In this document: piece after piece, positions 9,973-18,761 of the stretch
How positions within the stretch are numbered: the stretch's first letter is position 1
Layout of the letters: each line of letters begins with the position of its first letter
From: Acinetobacter sp.
GTDB taxonomy: Bacteria; Pseudomonadota; Gammaproteobacteria; Pseudomonadales; Moraxellaceae
Direction of reading: 5' to 3'
DNA length: 64,000 bases
Assembly: GCA_031277915.1 (NCBI GenBank)
Contig: JAITLL010000010.1
Span: 1 to 64,000, forward strand
Translations under genes and position numbers: made by a program
Notes under the pieces: generated by a model
What the model saw: the letters and a program-made list of their open reading frames with translations, nothing else
What the model was told of the DNA's origin: nothing
Databases searched by the model: none

Positions 9973-10908
9973 ATGAGCCAAAAGCAGCCTTATACGCCCG
10001 GTGAGTTTCAGTGGTCCTTTTTGTTACCTAAATATTGGGGTGTATGGATTGCAATTACTTTCCTCATGCTTTTGGCTATTTTACCGTGGGCAATTCAATG
10101 GCGTTTGGCTCACGGGTTAGCAAATCTCTCTTGGAAATATTTAAAATCTCGTCGCAAAACCACTATTCGTAATTTAGAAGTTTGCTTCCCCGAATGGTCG
10201 TCTGAAAAAGTACAGCAGCAAGCAAAGCAGGTTTTTGTAGATATGATGCTTGGTATTTTTGAGACACTAAACGCATGGTATAAGCCTTACTGGTTTAAAA
10301 ACCGTGTCACCATTGAAGGCTTAGAGCACATTACCAATGCTCAAGCTCAGGGCAAAGGTGTTTTATTACTAGGGACTCACAGTACTTTGCTTGATGCTGG
10401 TGGTTATGTGTGTGCTCAATATTTTGAACCTGATGTAGTATATCGCCCTCAAAACAACCCGCTACTCGATATGCTGATTTATCGTTGCCGCAGCACAATT
10501 TATAAAACACAAATCGATCATGATGATATGCGTGGCTTAATTCGTCACCTTAAAGATGGTGATGCAATTTGGTATAGCCCCGATCAAGACTTCGGCCTCA
10601 AACAAGGCGTTATGGCACCATTTTTTGGAGTTCCTGCGGCCACAGTAACCGCACATCGCCGTTTATTAAAAATTTCCAAGGCTGTTGCTGTCCCTTTATA
10701 TTTTTATCGTCATGGCGATGTACAGGACCCTAAATATCACATCTTGATTGAACCTGCGGTCGATAATATGCCAAGTGATGATGAAGTTGATGATGCAACA
10801 CGCGTAAATAAGATTATTGAGAATCAGCTTCGTATCGCACCGACCCAATATATGTGGTTCCACCGCCGATTTAAGACACGTCCTGAGGGATATGAAGAGA
10901 TCTATTAA
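9973..10908 (+). CDS. lpxL: Lipid A acyltransferase of the LpxL/HtrB family
   Basis: 311 residues with one N-terminal membrane helix (about 22-42) and a cytoplasmic catalytic domain. The HX4D acyltransferase motif is H136-STLL-D141, followed by VVYRPQNNPLLDMLIYRCR, the LpxL/LpxM-type second motif. These enzymes add secondary acyl chains to Kdo2-lipid A on the inner face of the membrane. The lpsB core glycosyltransferase follows, which fits an LPS role. I call it lpxL rather than lpxM from my memory of the A. baumannii gene arrangement, so the exact paralogue is less certain than the family. Confidence 0.85.
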   Translation: MSQKQPYTPGEFQWSFLLPKYWGVWIAITFLMLLAILPWAIQWRLAHGLANLSWKYLKSRRKTTIRNLEVCFPEWSSEKVQQQAKQVFVDMMLGIFETLNAWYKPYWFKNRVTIEGLEHITNAQAQGKGVLLLGTHSTLLDAGGYVCAQYFEPDVVYRPQNNPLLDMLIYRCRSTIYKTQIDHDDMRGLIRHLKDGDAIWYSPDQDFGLKQGVMAPFFGVPAATVTAHRRLLKISKAVAVPLYFYRHGDVQDPKYHILIEPAVDNMPSDDEVDDATRVNKIIENQLRIAPTQYMWFHRRFKTRPEGYEEIY

Positions 10909-10965
10909 ATAATCTTCTGTAATGACCGCACTGTAGTTATAAACATCTAAATAAACACCAGTATG

Positions 10966-11075
10966 TACTATCGTGCGAAGGCGACAAGGATGTCGCCCGT
11001 TGGACTACGACATCATGGATGTGTCGTTAGTCCAACAAATGGTTTTGTTACTTTTGCCAAAACAAAAGTAAGGAG
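10966..11075 (+). repeat. Three-hairpin dispersed intergenic element, copy 1
   Basis: Begins TACTATCGTG, then hairpin 1 (GGCGACA/TGTCGCC, 10980-10997), hairpin 2 (10999-11036, arms starting GTTGGACTA, loop containing ATGGATG) and hairpin 3 (TTACTTTTG/CAAAAGTAA, 11048-11071) followed by GG. The same order and the same opening and loop sequences recur at 61205-61312, with compensating changes in the arms. It lies between lpxL and lpsB. Confidence 0.75.
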
Positions 11076-11141
11076 TAAACTCCACCTATGAATGAATAAA
11101 CTGCAAGACCCCGCTTTGCTACAACCTAAAGGCAAAAAACA

Positions 11142-12242
11142 ATGAAAGTGATGCAACTTCTCCCAGAACTCAATAGCGGTGGCGTAGAGCGCGGCACACT
11201 GGAAATTGCACGTGCACTAGTTGCACAAGGCCATCAATCTTTGGTTGTATCAAACGGCGGACGGTTAGTATCCCAACTTGAAGCTGAGGGTTCTAAACAC
11301 TTAACGCTACCCATTCATAAAAAATCTTTATCGAGCTTGTGGCAAATCCGCCCTTTACATCAGCTTATTGAAGAACATCAACCCGATATTGTTCATGTAC
11401 GCTCACGTGTCCCCGCTTGGTTGACTCACTTCGCTTTAAGAAAAATACCAGCAAATAAACGCCCTCACCTCATTAGCACAGTACATGGTTTTTATTCAGT
11501 TAATCGTTATAGTGCGATTATGACTCAGGCCGAGAAAGTAATTGCTGTTTCTGACAGCGTGGTTAAATACATCACTGACCATTATAAAAACTGTCCACCA
11601 CAAGATATAGTTCGGATTTATCGAGGGATTGACCCCTCTGCTTTTCCGCATAACTATCAACCTTCAGCACAGTGGTTTAATCAAGTTTTTAATGATTTCC
11701 CTGAACTCGAAAATAAATTTTTACTATGCTTACCTGGCCGTATCACACGTTTAAAAGGACATGAAAGCTTAATTGCGTTAATGCAACAACTTCAGTCGCA
11801 ATATCCTCAACTGCATGCTGTCGTTGTGGGCGGCGCCGATGCAAAAAAACAAGCCTACTTAAGTGAGTTGGAAAGCACCATTCAAAACAAAGGACTCGCA
11901 GATAAGATCACCTTTGTAGGACATCGCTCAGATATACGTGAATGGCTCGCTTTTAGCAATATTGTGCTCTCTCTATCCAATCAAGCAGAAACATTCGGTA
12001 GAACAGCATTAGAAGCGCTTTCAGTCGGTACGCCAGTGATTGGTTGGAACCGTGGAGGCGTTGCTGAGATTTTATCTCATGTATATCCACAAGGTCTTGT
12101 TGAAGTAGGAAATGAAAAAGCCTTACTGGAAACAGTGAAAAAGCATATTGAACAGCCTCAAGCCGTTGCCCCTGTTACCATGTTTAGCTTGAAAGACATG
12201 TGTGATCAGACATTGGCCCTATATGAAACTGTACTGAAATAA
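11142..12242 (+). CDS. lpsB: LPS core glycosyltransferase LpsB
   Basis: 366 residues. GT-B fold, GT4-type: the N-terminal domain opens MKVMQLLPELNSGGVERGTLEIARAL (acceptor side), and the C-terminal nucleotide-sugar domain has PGRITRLKGHESLI and the E-x7-E motif in NQAETFGRTALEALSVGTPVIG. It is a cytoplasmic, membrane-peripheral enzyme that adds a sugar (mannose-type in described LpsB homologues) to the LPS core. Loss of the A. baumannii homologue truncates the core. Downstream of the lipid A acyltransferase but separated from it by a repeat element of 110 bases. Confidence 0.85.
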   Translation: MKVMQLLPELNSGGVERGTLEIARALVAQGHQSLVVSNGGRLVSQLEAEGSKHLTLPIHKKSLSSLWQIRPLHQLIEEHQPDIVHVRSRVPAWLTHFALRKIPANKRPHLISTVHGFYSVNRYSAIMTQAEKVIAVSDSVVKYITDHYKNCPPQDIVRIYRGIDPSAFPHNYQPSAQWFNQVFNDFPELENKFLLCLPGRITRLKGHESLIALMQQLQSQYPQLHAVVVGGADAKKQAYLSELESTIQNKGLADKITFVGHRSDIREWLAFSNIVLSLSNQAETFGRTALEALSVGTPVIGWNRGGVAEILSHVYPQGLVEVGNEKALLETVKKHIEQPQAVAPVTMFSLKDMCDQTLALYETVLK

Positions 12243-12250
12243 CTCCATAA

Positions 12251-12280
12251 AAAAACCCGCGATCAACGCGGGTTTTTATT
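12251..12280. terminator. Strong intrinsic terminator after lpsB
   Basis: Eleven-base-pair stem, AAAAACCCGCG/CGCGGGTTTTT, around loop ATCAA (12251-12277). Convergent with the symporter gene, so it can serve both strands. Confidence 0.9.
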
Positions 12281-12300
12281 ACAACAATAAAAAGTCAGCT

Positions 12301-13587
12301 TTATTTAAGCGATGCTTCATAAGCCGCTGCTTTTTCATAGTCGTATTGTTTTTCCCATTTACTAATCACAAGTACTGCAAGTGCATTACCTACAACGTTC
12401 AACGCGGTACGTGCCATATCCATGATACGGTCAACACCAGCAATAAATGCCAAGCCTTCTACAGGAATACCAACACTACCTAATGTTGCTAATAGCACAA
12501 CAAACGATACGCCAGGAACACCCGCAATACCTTTAGAAGTAATCATTAAAGTTACAACTAAAATGACCTGCTGGCTAATTGACATTTCAATACCGTAAAG
12601 CTGTGCAATAAAGATTGCTGCGATACTTTGGTAAAGCGTAGAACCGTCAAGGTTAAATGAATACCCTGTTGGAATCACAAAACTAGAAATCGCTTTTGGC
12701 GCACCATAAGCTTCCATTTTTTGCATAATACGCGGTAAAACTGTTTCTGAACTTGCAGTCGAATATGCCAAGATCAATTCATCTTTCAAAATCTTAAACA
12801 AAGTAAAGATATTGATGCTGAATATTTTTGCAGTTAAACCAAGTACCACTATGGCAAAGAATAAAATTGCACCGTAAACTAATACAACTAACTTACCTAA
12901 TGGAATAAGTGAAGCGAAACCGAAGTTTGCAACAGTTACAGCGATTAAGCCAAATACACCCACTGGTGCATATTTCATGATGATGTGCGTCACACGGAAC
13001 ATTGTTTCCGATACAGCATGAAATACGTTTAATAATGGATCTTTAGTGGCTGCTGGTAATGAAGATAAACCAATACCAAATAACACAGCAAAGAAAATCA
13101 CTGGCAACATTTCGCCATGCGCCATTGAACTAATAATGTTCGTTGGGATAAGCGATAATATTGTTTGCACGATGCCATGTGACTGTGACTGAACTTCTTC
13201 AGTAGTATGCTTATATTGAGAAATATCAGTTTGAACCAGTTGGGACATATCAATGCCCGAACCTGGATGGAAGATATTCGCTGCAACCAAGCCAACTAAA
13301 ATAGCAATAGTAGTAATAATTTCGAAATAGAGAATGGTTTTAAAACCAAGACGCCCTAGACTTTTTGTACTGCCAACACCGGCAATACCTAAAATCAATG
13401 TAGAGAAAACGATTGGAATAACAATCATTTTAATCAGGCTAATAAAGATCTTACCTAATGGAGTAAGAACATTATTTACAATACTATCTTTGATCTCAGG
13501 CTGATTATGTAAAACAGCACCGACAACTATCCCTAGGATTAAAGCAATTAAAATTTGCCACGCAAGGCTAAATTTAAAATTCTTCAT
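12301..13587 (-). CDS. Dicarboxylate/amino-acid:cation symporter (GltP/DctA family)
   Basis: 428 residues from the ATG at 13587, preferred over an ATG six codons earlier because AAGGA sits 7 bases upstream of it and the family begins MKNFKFSLAWQI. Eight helices plus re-entrant loops. Key motifs are the serine-rich STASSETVLPRIM, the substrate/Na motif GYSFNLDGSTLYQ (a variant of NMDGT) and VDRIMDMARTALNVVGN in the last helix. It imports glutamate/aspartate or C4-dicarboxylates with H+ or Na+ at the inner membrane; which one is not decidable here. It has a hairpin-rich leader (see 13637-13726). Confidence 0.92.
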   Translation of the reverse strand: MKNFKFSLAWQILIALILGIVVGAVLHNQPEIKDSIVNNVLTPLGKIFISLIKMIVIPIVFSTLILGIAGVGSTKSLGRLGFKTILYFEIITTIAILVGLVAANIFHPGSGIDMSQLVQTDISQYKHTTEEVQSQSHGIVQTILSLIPTNIISSMAHGEMLPVIFFAVLFGIGLSSLPAATKDPLLNVFHAVSETMFRVTHIIMKYAPVGVFGLIAVTVANFGFASLIPLGKLVVLVYGAILFFAIVVLGLTAKIFSINIFTLFKILKDELILAYSTASSETVLPRIMQKMEAYGAPKAISSFVIPTGYSFNLDGSTLYQSIAAIFIAQLYGIEMSISQQVILVVTLMITSKGIAGVPGVSFVVLLATLGSVGIPVEGLAFIAGVDRIMDMARTALNVVGNALAVLVISKWEKQYDYEKAAAYEASLK

Positions 13588-13636
13588 AAGACAATCCTTA
13601 TGCACCGCAAAGTATCAAATATGAGAGGGAGAAGAC

Positions 13637-13726
13637 CACTATATTTATAGTGAAACCTCAATATGTGCAGTAATTTCCAAACAGAAATTTAAATGCACAA
13701 GCAAATCACAACCCGCCGATCCGGCG
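13637..13726 (-). promoter_or_regulatory. Hairpin-rich leader of the symporter gene
   Basis: On the minus strand, in transcription order: CGCCG/CGGCG (13714-13726), TGTGCA/TGCACA enclosing a second paired segment (13664-13699), and CACTATA/TATAGTG (13637-13652). The tandem arrangement just upstream of the start suggests a structured 5' leader. No known riboswitch consensus is recognised. Confidence 0.4.
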
Positions 13727-13752
13727 AAGTAAACAACAATGCCTGCTGACGA

Positions 13753-14032
13753 TCCAACATGTCAACGATCGGCACATTCTATTGAGATTTACCAATTAAA
13801 CAAGTCCAATTTATATCTAATTAGATCAAAGCCTATATTTATTCTTCAATAATCTATAAAAACAAAAACTTATCAAAAAAAAAATTTGTATCTATTTTCA
13901 TCAAAAATTGCTTAGATATATAAAGAAATTTATGGACTATTACTTATTATTAAATAGATTTTAAAATTAAATTTACCTTAACAATATTTCTTTTATTTAC
14001 AATAAATTAAATTAGGTCTTTAGAAAATATCA
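13753..14032. other. AT-rich intergenic stretch, no gene seen
   Basis: About 280 bases of strongly AT-rich sequence with long A and T runs and no open frame with a ribosome site. It probably contains the symporter promoter (minus strand), but I cannot place the boxes confidently. Confidence 0.5.
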
Positions 14033-14290
14033 ACCCGAGTTCTGCGTCCTGCAAAACTCGGGTAAATGAGGTTGTGCTTTCAGGGTATATAATTCTTTTT
14101 ATTGCTTCCGTTCCAACATCTTATCCGTGATGTCGTTCCATATCAGCTTAGTGCATCCTTACTGGGGATTTTCCATTCCCGCTTCCGTGTGCCGATGAAT
14201 GTAGAATACGAACTTTAACGTCTCCTGCCTATTCGCCCTAGACTCAAATCTTTGTACGATATTGCTTACAACTTACTTTTATATACTTTT
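14033..14290 (-). other. Unexplained GC-richer segment with strong hairpin: possible RNA gene or gene relic
   Basis: Visibly richer in GC than the flanks. It ends, reading leftward, in a 9-bp perfect stem extended to about 13 bp (ACCCGAGTT/AACTCGGGT, 14033-14063). On the minus strand a frame running from about 14283 down to 14175 encodes protein-like sequence (FESRANRQETLKFVFYIHRH) but is interrupted by stops. On the plus strand a 40-codon open stretch has no start. I cannot decide between a structured RNA and the decayed 3' part of a gene. Confidence 0.35.
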
Positions 14291-14297
14291 CGCTTTA

Positions 14298-14565
14298 TTA
14301 AGGCCCTGCAATTTCATCAGTCACAATTTTTTCCTCTTTTTCAGCTTTAGCAATACCTTCTTGTATTGAAACTTGAGCTTTTCCTTCATGGTCTTGGATT
14401 TGTTCAAATATTCTACCTGTTTGTAAAACCACTAGACTAACAGACCAACAAATAGAATCTGCAAACGAGGAAGTCGGCTCCACGAAACAACCACTCATCA
14501 CAAGGAATAAGTGACCAGAAACGTAACCAAATCACCAGACCAGCTAGAACTTCAATATAAATCAT
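14298..14565 (-). pseudogene. Probable frameshifted small membrane protein gene
   Basis: An ATG at 14565 with AGAG upstream starts a hydrophobic peptide (MIYIEVLAGLVIWLRFWSLI) that stops about 42 codons later. A second frame takes over in the same region, runs through VSLVVLQTGRIFEQIQDHEG and ends in an acidic/basic tail (AKAEKEEKIVTDEIAGP) at 14298. Together they look like one small membrane protein of about 85-90 residues broken by a frameshift near 14470. The alternative is an intact 67-residue protein starting at the GTG at 14501. No family is recognised. Confidence 0.35.
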
Positions 14566-14752
14566 TGAATTTTCTCTTTTAAGATGACTTGTTTTTTAAT
14601 GTTTTTGTCATCTTTATCAATTTTGTATGTAACATAAACAAGATATTCTACTCAATAAACATGCTGTTTTGTTTCTGTAACGCTTGCAGTTGTGGACACT
14701 TTTGATACACTCAACTCCCCCTAACAATTTTAACGCACCGAGGCAAAATGAC

Positions 14753-15871
14753 ATGAAAGTAGGTCTGGTCGGTTGGCGCGGGATGGTCGGTTCCGTCCTT
14801 ATGCAACGTATGGTTGAAGAGAATGATTTTGCTCATATTGAGCCATTTTATTTCTCTACCAGTAATGCAGGTGGTGAAGCTCCTTCATTTGGTGGTAAGA
14901 CTGCCCCAGCACTTATGGAAGCGACGGACATTAATAGTCTGAAGCAAATGGATGTCATTATTACCTGTCAAGGTGGTGACTATACGTCTGAAGTTTTCCC
15001 ACAGTTAAAAGCAACTGGTTGGAATGGCTACTGGATTGATGCAGCCTCTACTTTACGTATGTCAGATGATGCAATCATCGTTCTTGATCCGGTTAACCTT
15101 AACGTGATTAAAGACAGTTTAGCGAAAGGTACTAAAACTTTCGTAGGCGGTAACTGCACCGTATCGCTTATGTTGATGGGTGTAGGTTCACTTTTCCAAA
15201 ACAATTTGGTGGAGTGGATGACTGCAATGACTTATCAGGCAGCATCAGGCGCTGGCGCACAAAACATGCGTGAGCTAATTACAGGTATGGGCTACTTATA
15301 TAACAATACCAAAACGTTGTTAGATGACCCTAAATCTGCAATTTTGGATATTGATCGTCAAGTTGCCGAGTTGCAACGTGGTGAAGGTTTCCCATCTGCT
15401 AACTTTGGCGTGCCATTGGCAGGCTCGTTGATTCCTTATATTGATAAACAGCTCGAAAGCGGTCAGTCAAAAGAAGAGTGGAAAGGTCAAGTTGAAACCA
15501 ACAAGATCTTGGGTAATTCACAAATTGTTCCAATCGATGGCCACTGTGTCCGTATTGGCGCAATGCGTTGTCACTCTCAAGCACTGACAATCAAGTTGAA
15601 AAAAGATGTTCCGCTTGATGAAATCGAAGATATGATTCGTACTTCAAACCAATGGGCTAAAGTTGTACCAAATACACGTGAAGCATCAATGACTGATCTT
15701 ACACCTGTTGCTGTGACTGGTACTTTAACTGTACCTGTAGGCCGTTTACGTAAACTCAATATGGGTAAAGAGTATCTCGGTGCATTCACAGTAGGCGATC
15801 AGCTACTTTGGGGTGCTGCTGAACCTTTACGTCGTATGCTACGTATTTTAGTAGAATACAAAAGCGCATAA
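14753..15871 (+). CDS. asd: Aspartate-semialdehyde dehydrogenase
   Basis: 372 residues from the ATG at 14753 (GAGG 9 bases upstream, and the family begins [16 protein letters not shown]). An upstream in-frame ATG at 14684 lacks a site and would add 23 atypical residues. It reduces aspartyl phosphate to aspartate semialdehyde with NADPH, the branch point to lysine/DAP, threonine and methionine. The NADP-binding motif GWRGMVG is at the N-terminus; the catalytic cysteine is C135 in [11 protein letters not shown]; the substrate-binding/catalytic motif [18 protein letters not shown] is C-terminal. Monocistronic, with its own terminator. Confidence 0.97.
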   Translation: MKVGLVGWRGMVGSVLMQRMVEENDFAHIEPFYFSTSNAGGEAPSFGGKTAPALMEATDINSLKQMDVIITCQGGDYTSEVFPQLKATGWNGYWIDAASTLRMSDDAIIVLDPVNLNVIKDSLAKGTKTFVGGNCTVSLMLMGVGSLFQNNLVEWMTAMTYQAASGAGAQNMRELITGMGYLYNNTKTLLDDPKSAILDIDRQVAELQRGEGFPSANFGVPLAGSLIPYIDKQLESGQSKEEWKGQVETNKILGNSQIVPIDGHCVRIGAMRCHSQALTIKLKKDVPLDEIEDMIRTSNQWAKVVPNTREASMTDLTPVAVTGTLTVPVGRLRKLNMGKEYLGAFTVGDQLLWGAAEPLRRMLRILVEYKSA

Positions 15872-15897
15872 TTTGATCTGAATCATTCAGTCAAAAT

Positions 15898-15927
15898 AAA
15901 AAGCCGATCACATTTGATCGGCTTTTT
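15898..15927 (+). terminator. Intrinsic terminator after asd
   Basis: AAAAAGCCGATCA/TGATCGGCTTTTT arms with a 4-base loop. Confidence 0.9.
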
Positions 15928-16019
15928 CGTAACTGGTTTGTGAAAAATTAACAATTTATTTACATTTCATTATTGTATAATTTTGAACGACTTTACGACT
16001 GATCAGGTCATGGATTGAG

Positions 16020-17378
16020 ATGACTGCATATAACAAATTAAAAATTGCCATTTTCACCATTATGTCTTCGCCTTCTCTTTATGCGATTACATTAGATCCT
16101 ATTCAAATTCAATCTGCGCCTGGGGAGTTGCTTTACGCCGAAATGAATTTTCAGCAAGCCGATCCAAACATTCCATTGCAAGTCAGTTTAGCTACTCAAG
16201 ATGAGCTAAATAATTTAGGTGTAACACATCAACCTCCTGGTAACTTAAATTTTTATACACGACAAAATGGCCAAGGTACTGGCGTTATTGTGATTACCTC
16301 ATCTCGTCCTATTATTGATCCTGAACTTAATATTGTCGTAAAAGTAAGTGAAGGTAATGCAACTCATCTTCAGCACATTAAAACGGTTATAAAACCGTCA
16401 TCTATAAAAAAGGCTGCTCCTAATGAGAATCCACTTTCACCGCAATTTATTGTGAATGAAAAAGACATCGCGTTAAACCTACCAGAAAGCACTCAATATA
16501 CTTCTGCTGAGACTTCAACAACTGTAACTGAGGCTAAAACTAGTGAGCACAATCTAAATATTAGCACTGGAACAGCTCCAGCTTTAAATAGCTCTGCTCC
16601 TACAACTCCAGTTACAGCAAAAACTTCCTCTCAGGCAGCAGTACAACAAACAACAGCAATTACCTCTGTACCACATTCGGAAAAACAACCATCGAGCGAC
16701 ACTAAACAAAACAGAGAAAATGAAACAGCTACAACCAAAAAAGTAGCTCAACCTAAGCCTGTCCAACCAAAAAATGTATTAACTAAGAACCCACCGAAAA
16801 AGCAAAAAATCAGTAGTTATAAAGGCCCAGCAACTACTGGCAAATATGTTGTACAACGTAATGAGTCTTTATGGAGTATTGCCAACCGTATTGCAGTGCA
16901 GACCAAGCAGCCTGTTGCTAAAGTCATGCGAGATATACAATCTCAAAATCAACATGCATTTATTCAAGGTAATGTAAACCGTTTACGTCAGGGAATTGCC
17001 TTAAACTTAACACCTACACACTCTGCTAAAACTTCACATACAAAACCTAAATCAGGTGATGTGAATACAACCAAGACTACTTCTGGCAAAGCAAAATATC
17101 GTTTACAACAAGCTGAAATGAGTATCGTGGCAGAGAATAGCCAAAATTCCACGCATGGAAGTGCAAAAAAGAGCACACAACAAGGTCAAAACAATACTGA
17201 GTTAGCAGTAAAAGTTATGACAACGCGAGAAAAAACCGTTACATTACAAAGGAATGTAACCAAACTAAATCAAACTTTAAGTTTAAAAGACCAACGTATT
17301 CAACTTTTGAATGCACGTTTGGCAGAGTTACAACAGCAGTTACAAGCACAGCAACAAACTCACAAGCAAAAACATTAA
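16020..17378 (+). CDS. fimV: FimV N-terminal-type protein (secreted, LysM domain)
   Basis: 452 residues. A signal peptide with probable cleavage after SPSLYA (residue ~22) is followed by the FimV N-terminal domain (ITLDPIQIQSAPGELLYAEMNF, to about residue 125). Then comes a long Ser/Thr/Pro/Lys-rich linker, a LysM-type peptidoglycan-binding domain (KYVVQRNESLWSIANRIA, about 278-330), and a C-terminal coiled coil (about 400-445). FimV is a polar hub for type IV pili and twitching. Here the gene stops before the transmembrane and cytoplasmic part, which is encoded by the next gene 59 bases on. Confidence 0.85.
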   Translation: MTAYNKLKIAIFTIMSSPSLYAITLDPIQIQSAPGELLYAEMNFQQADPNIPLQVSLATQDELNNLGVTHQPPGNLNFYTRQNGQGTGVIVITSSRPIIDPELNIVVKVSEGNATHLQHIKTVIKPSSIKKAAPNENPLSPQFIVNEKDIALNLPESTQYTSAETSTTVTEAKTSEHNLNISTGTAPALNSSAPTTPVTAKTSSQAAVQQTTAITSVPHSEKQPSSDTKQNRENETATTKKVAQPKPVQPKNVLTKNPPKKQKISSYKGPATTGKYVVQRNESLWSIANRIAVQTKQPVAKVMRDIQSQNQHAFIQGNVNRLRQGIALNLTPTHSAKTSHTKPKSGDVNTTKTTSGKAKYRLQQAEMSIVAENSQNSTHGSAKKSTQQGQNNTELAVKVMTTREKTVTLQRNVTKLNQTLSLKDQRIQLLNARLAELQQQLQAQQQTHKQKH

Positions 17379-17437
17379 GTTAAAACCAGAGTCAGCTCGC
17401 TTTATATTGCAAATATTTTATTTTTAAGGGGAAAGTA

Positions 17438-18703
17438 ATGTTATATGTGATTCCGTTTATCATATTACTCGTGGTCGCCGTTATTCTAAAAAAGCGTGAG
17501 AATAGCCAGAAACAAGAGGCCACCTCCCCAAAGAGTATCAATAGAAAGTCCAACAAAAAAACAAGCTCTAAAGCTAGCAAAAGCTCACGCGAAAAAAGTA
17601 AAGCCAATGCAGTTGAAGAAGCTGCACCCATTATTCCCCAAAGTACCTCTGTTCCGGAAGCGTTACGTCAACAAATCCAGCAACTCACTCAAGAAAAGCA
17701 ATTTTCAGCAGCCGAAGCTCAAGTCAATCAGGCGCTTAAAAAAGATAATACCCAGCACGAACTGTATTTATTACTTCTTGACATTCATATTGCTCAAAAA
17801 GACGAGTTTGCGATTCAACAGCTCATTAGTCATATTCGTAGCTTAGCATTAAATGAAGTAGTCATTCAGGCAGAAGCCAAACAAAAAGAATATGAATCAT
17901 CAAGACAACCCAATGCTATCGATTTTCCTCAAGCACCCACATATGAAGAGTCAAAAAACACTCCTGATACCACCGCTCAATTTGATCAGCTAACAATAAA
18001 TTCTTCTGAAGCATCTTTTGATGACCTACAGAAAGACTATACCCCTGTAAAACAAGAACCTGCTGTTGAAGTTGAACCGTTAGAATTTAACTTTTCATTT
18101 GAGCAAAGCACAACTAAAGAAAATACTGATCAAGCTCTAGAACAACCAGCGTTATCAAAACCTCAAGAAACAAATGATTTAGCAGATTTAGAGTTTTCTT
18201 TTGATTTGACACCTCTACATGAACCTAAAGAAAAAACTCAAGCAGTAGAACTAAAAGCAGATCAAGAGAACAGCGTCAATGCATTGGATTTTAATCTTGA
18301 GTTAAATCCTCCAGGTACAGAGACAAAATCTGATGAACAGGCCCCACCATTAGATGAGCTTAAATTAGTAGAACAAACTCCATTAGAAGCTACTTTAATA
18401 AAACCTCTTGAGTTTTCATTAGATCAGCCTACATTAATTACAGCACCAGAGATTGAAACTCAAAACCATATAAATGTAGTAAGCGAAGAGACTACTCAAA
18501 CTCAAATAGATGATCCTCTTTTACAAGCTTTTCCAGAATTAAAACAAATAAATGAAAGTGAGCTTGACTTAAAACTGGCTGAGCAATATATCAAGTTTGG
18601 AGCAAACCAAGCTGCACACAATTTACTACAAAGTGATGAGCAAAAATTCAACACAGAACAACAACAACATGCGAAAAAACTACTGAATCGCATAGCTTCT
18701 TAG
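17438..18703 (+). CDS. FimV C-terminal-type protein (membrane anchor, acidic region, FimV_C domain)
   Basis: 421 residues with a strong ribosome site (AAGGGGAAAGTA) directly before ATG. One N-terminal membrane helix (LYVIPFIILLVVAVIL) and a basic stretch lead into a short TPR-like helical repeat (about 65-145) and a long acidic, Glu/Gln-rich disordered region. The last 60 residues (ESELDLKLAEQYIKFGANQAAHNLL...HAKKLLNRIAS) match the FimV C-terminal domain. Together with the preceding gene it makes up the usual single FimV protein, so polarity or pilus functions are expected. Probably co-transcribed with that gene. Confidence 0.8.
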   Translation: MLYVIPFIILLVVAVILKKRENSQKQEATSPKSINRKSNKKTSSKASKSSREKSKANAVEEAAPIIPQSTSVPEALRQQIQQLTQEKQFSAAEAQVNQALKKDNTQHELYLLLLDIHIAQKDEFAIQQLISHIRSLALNEVVIQAEAKQKEYESSRQPNAIDFPQAPTYEESKNTPDTTAQFDQLTINSSEASFDDLQKDYTPVKQEPAVEVEPLEFNFSFEQSTTKENTDQALEQPALSKPQETNDLADLEFSFDLTPLHEPKEKTQAVELKADQENSVNALDFNLELNPPGTETKSDEQAPPLDELKLVEQTPLEATLIKPLEFSLDQPTLITAPEIETQNHINVVSEETTQTQIDDPLLQAFPELKQINESELDLKLAEQYIKFGANQAAHNLLQSDEQKFNTEQQQHAKKLLNRIAS

Positions 18704-18721
18704 AACTGTTCGATTTACCAT

Positions 18722-18747
18722 AGGCAGTCAGAGATGACTGCTTTTTT
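18722..18747 (+). terminator. Intrinsic terminator after the fimV pair
   Basis: GCAGTCA-GAGA-TGACTGC stem (18724-18741) followed by six T's, directly before the asparaginase gene. Confidence 0.85.
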
Positions 18748-18761
18748 ATGCCTGCAAAAAT

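Noticed and set aside
17379-17437. A frameshift or in-frame stop splitting one fimV gene
   Set aside because: The second gene has its own strong ribosome site (AAGGGGAAAGTA) and a well-formed start, so the split looks genuine rather than a sequence error.
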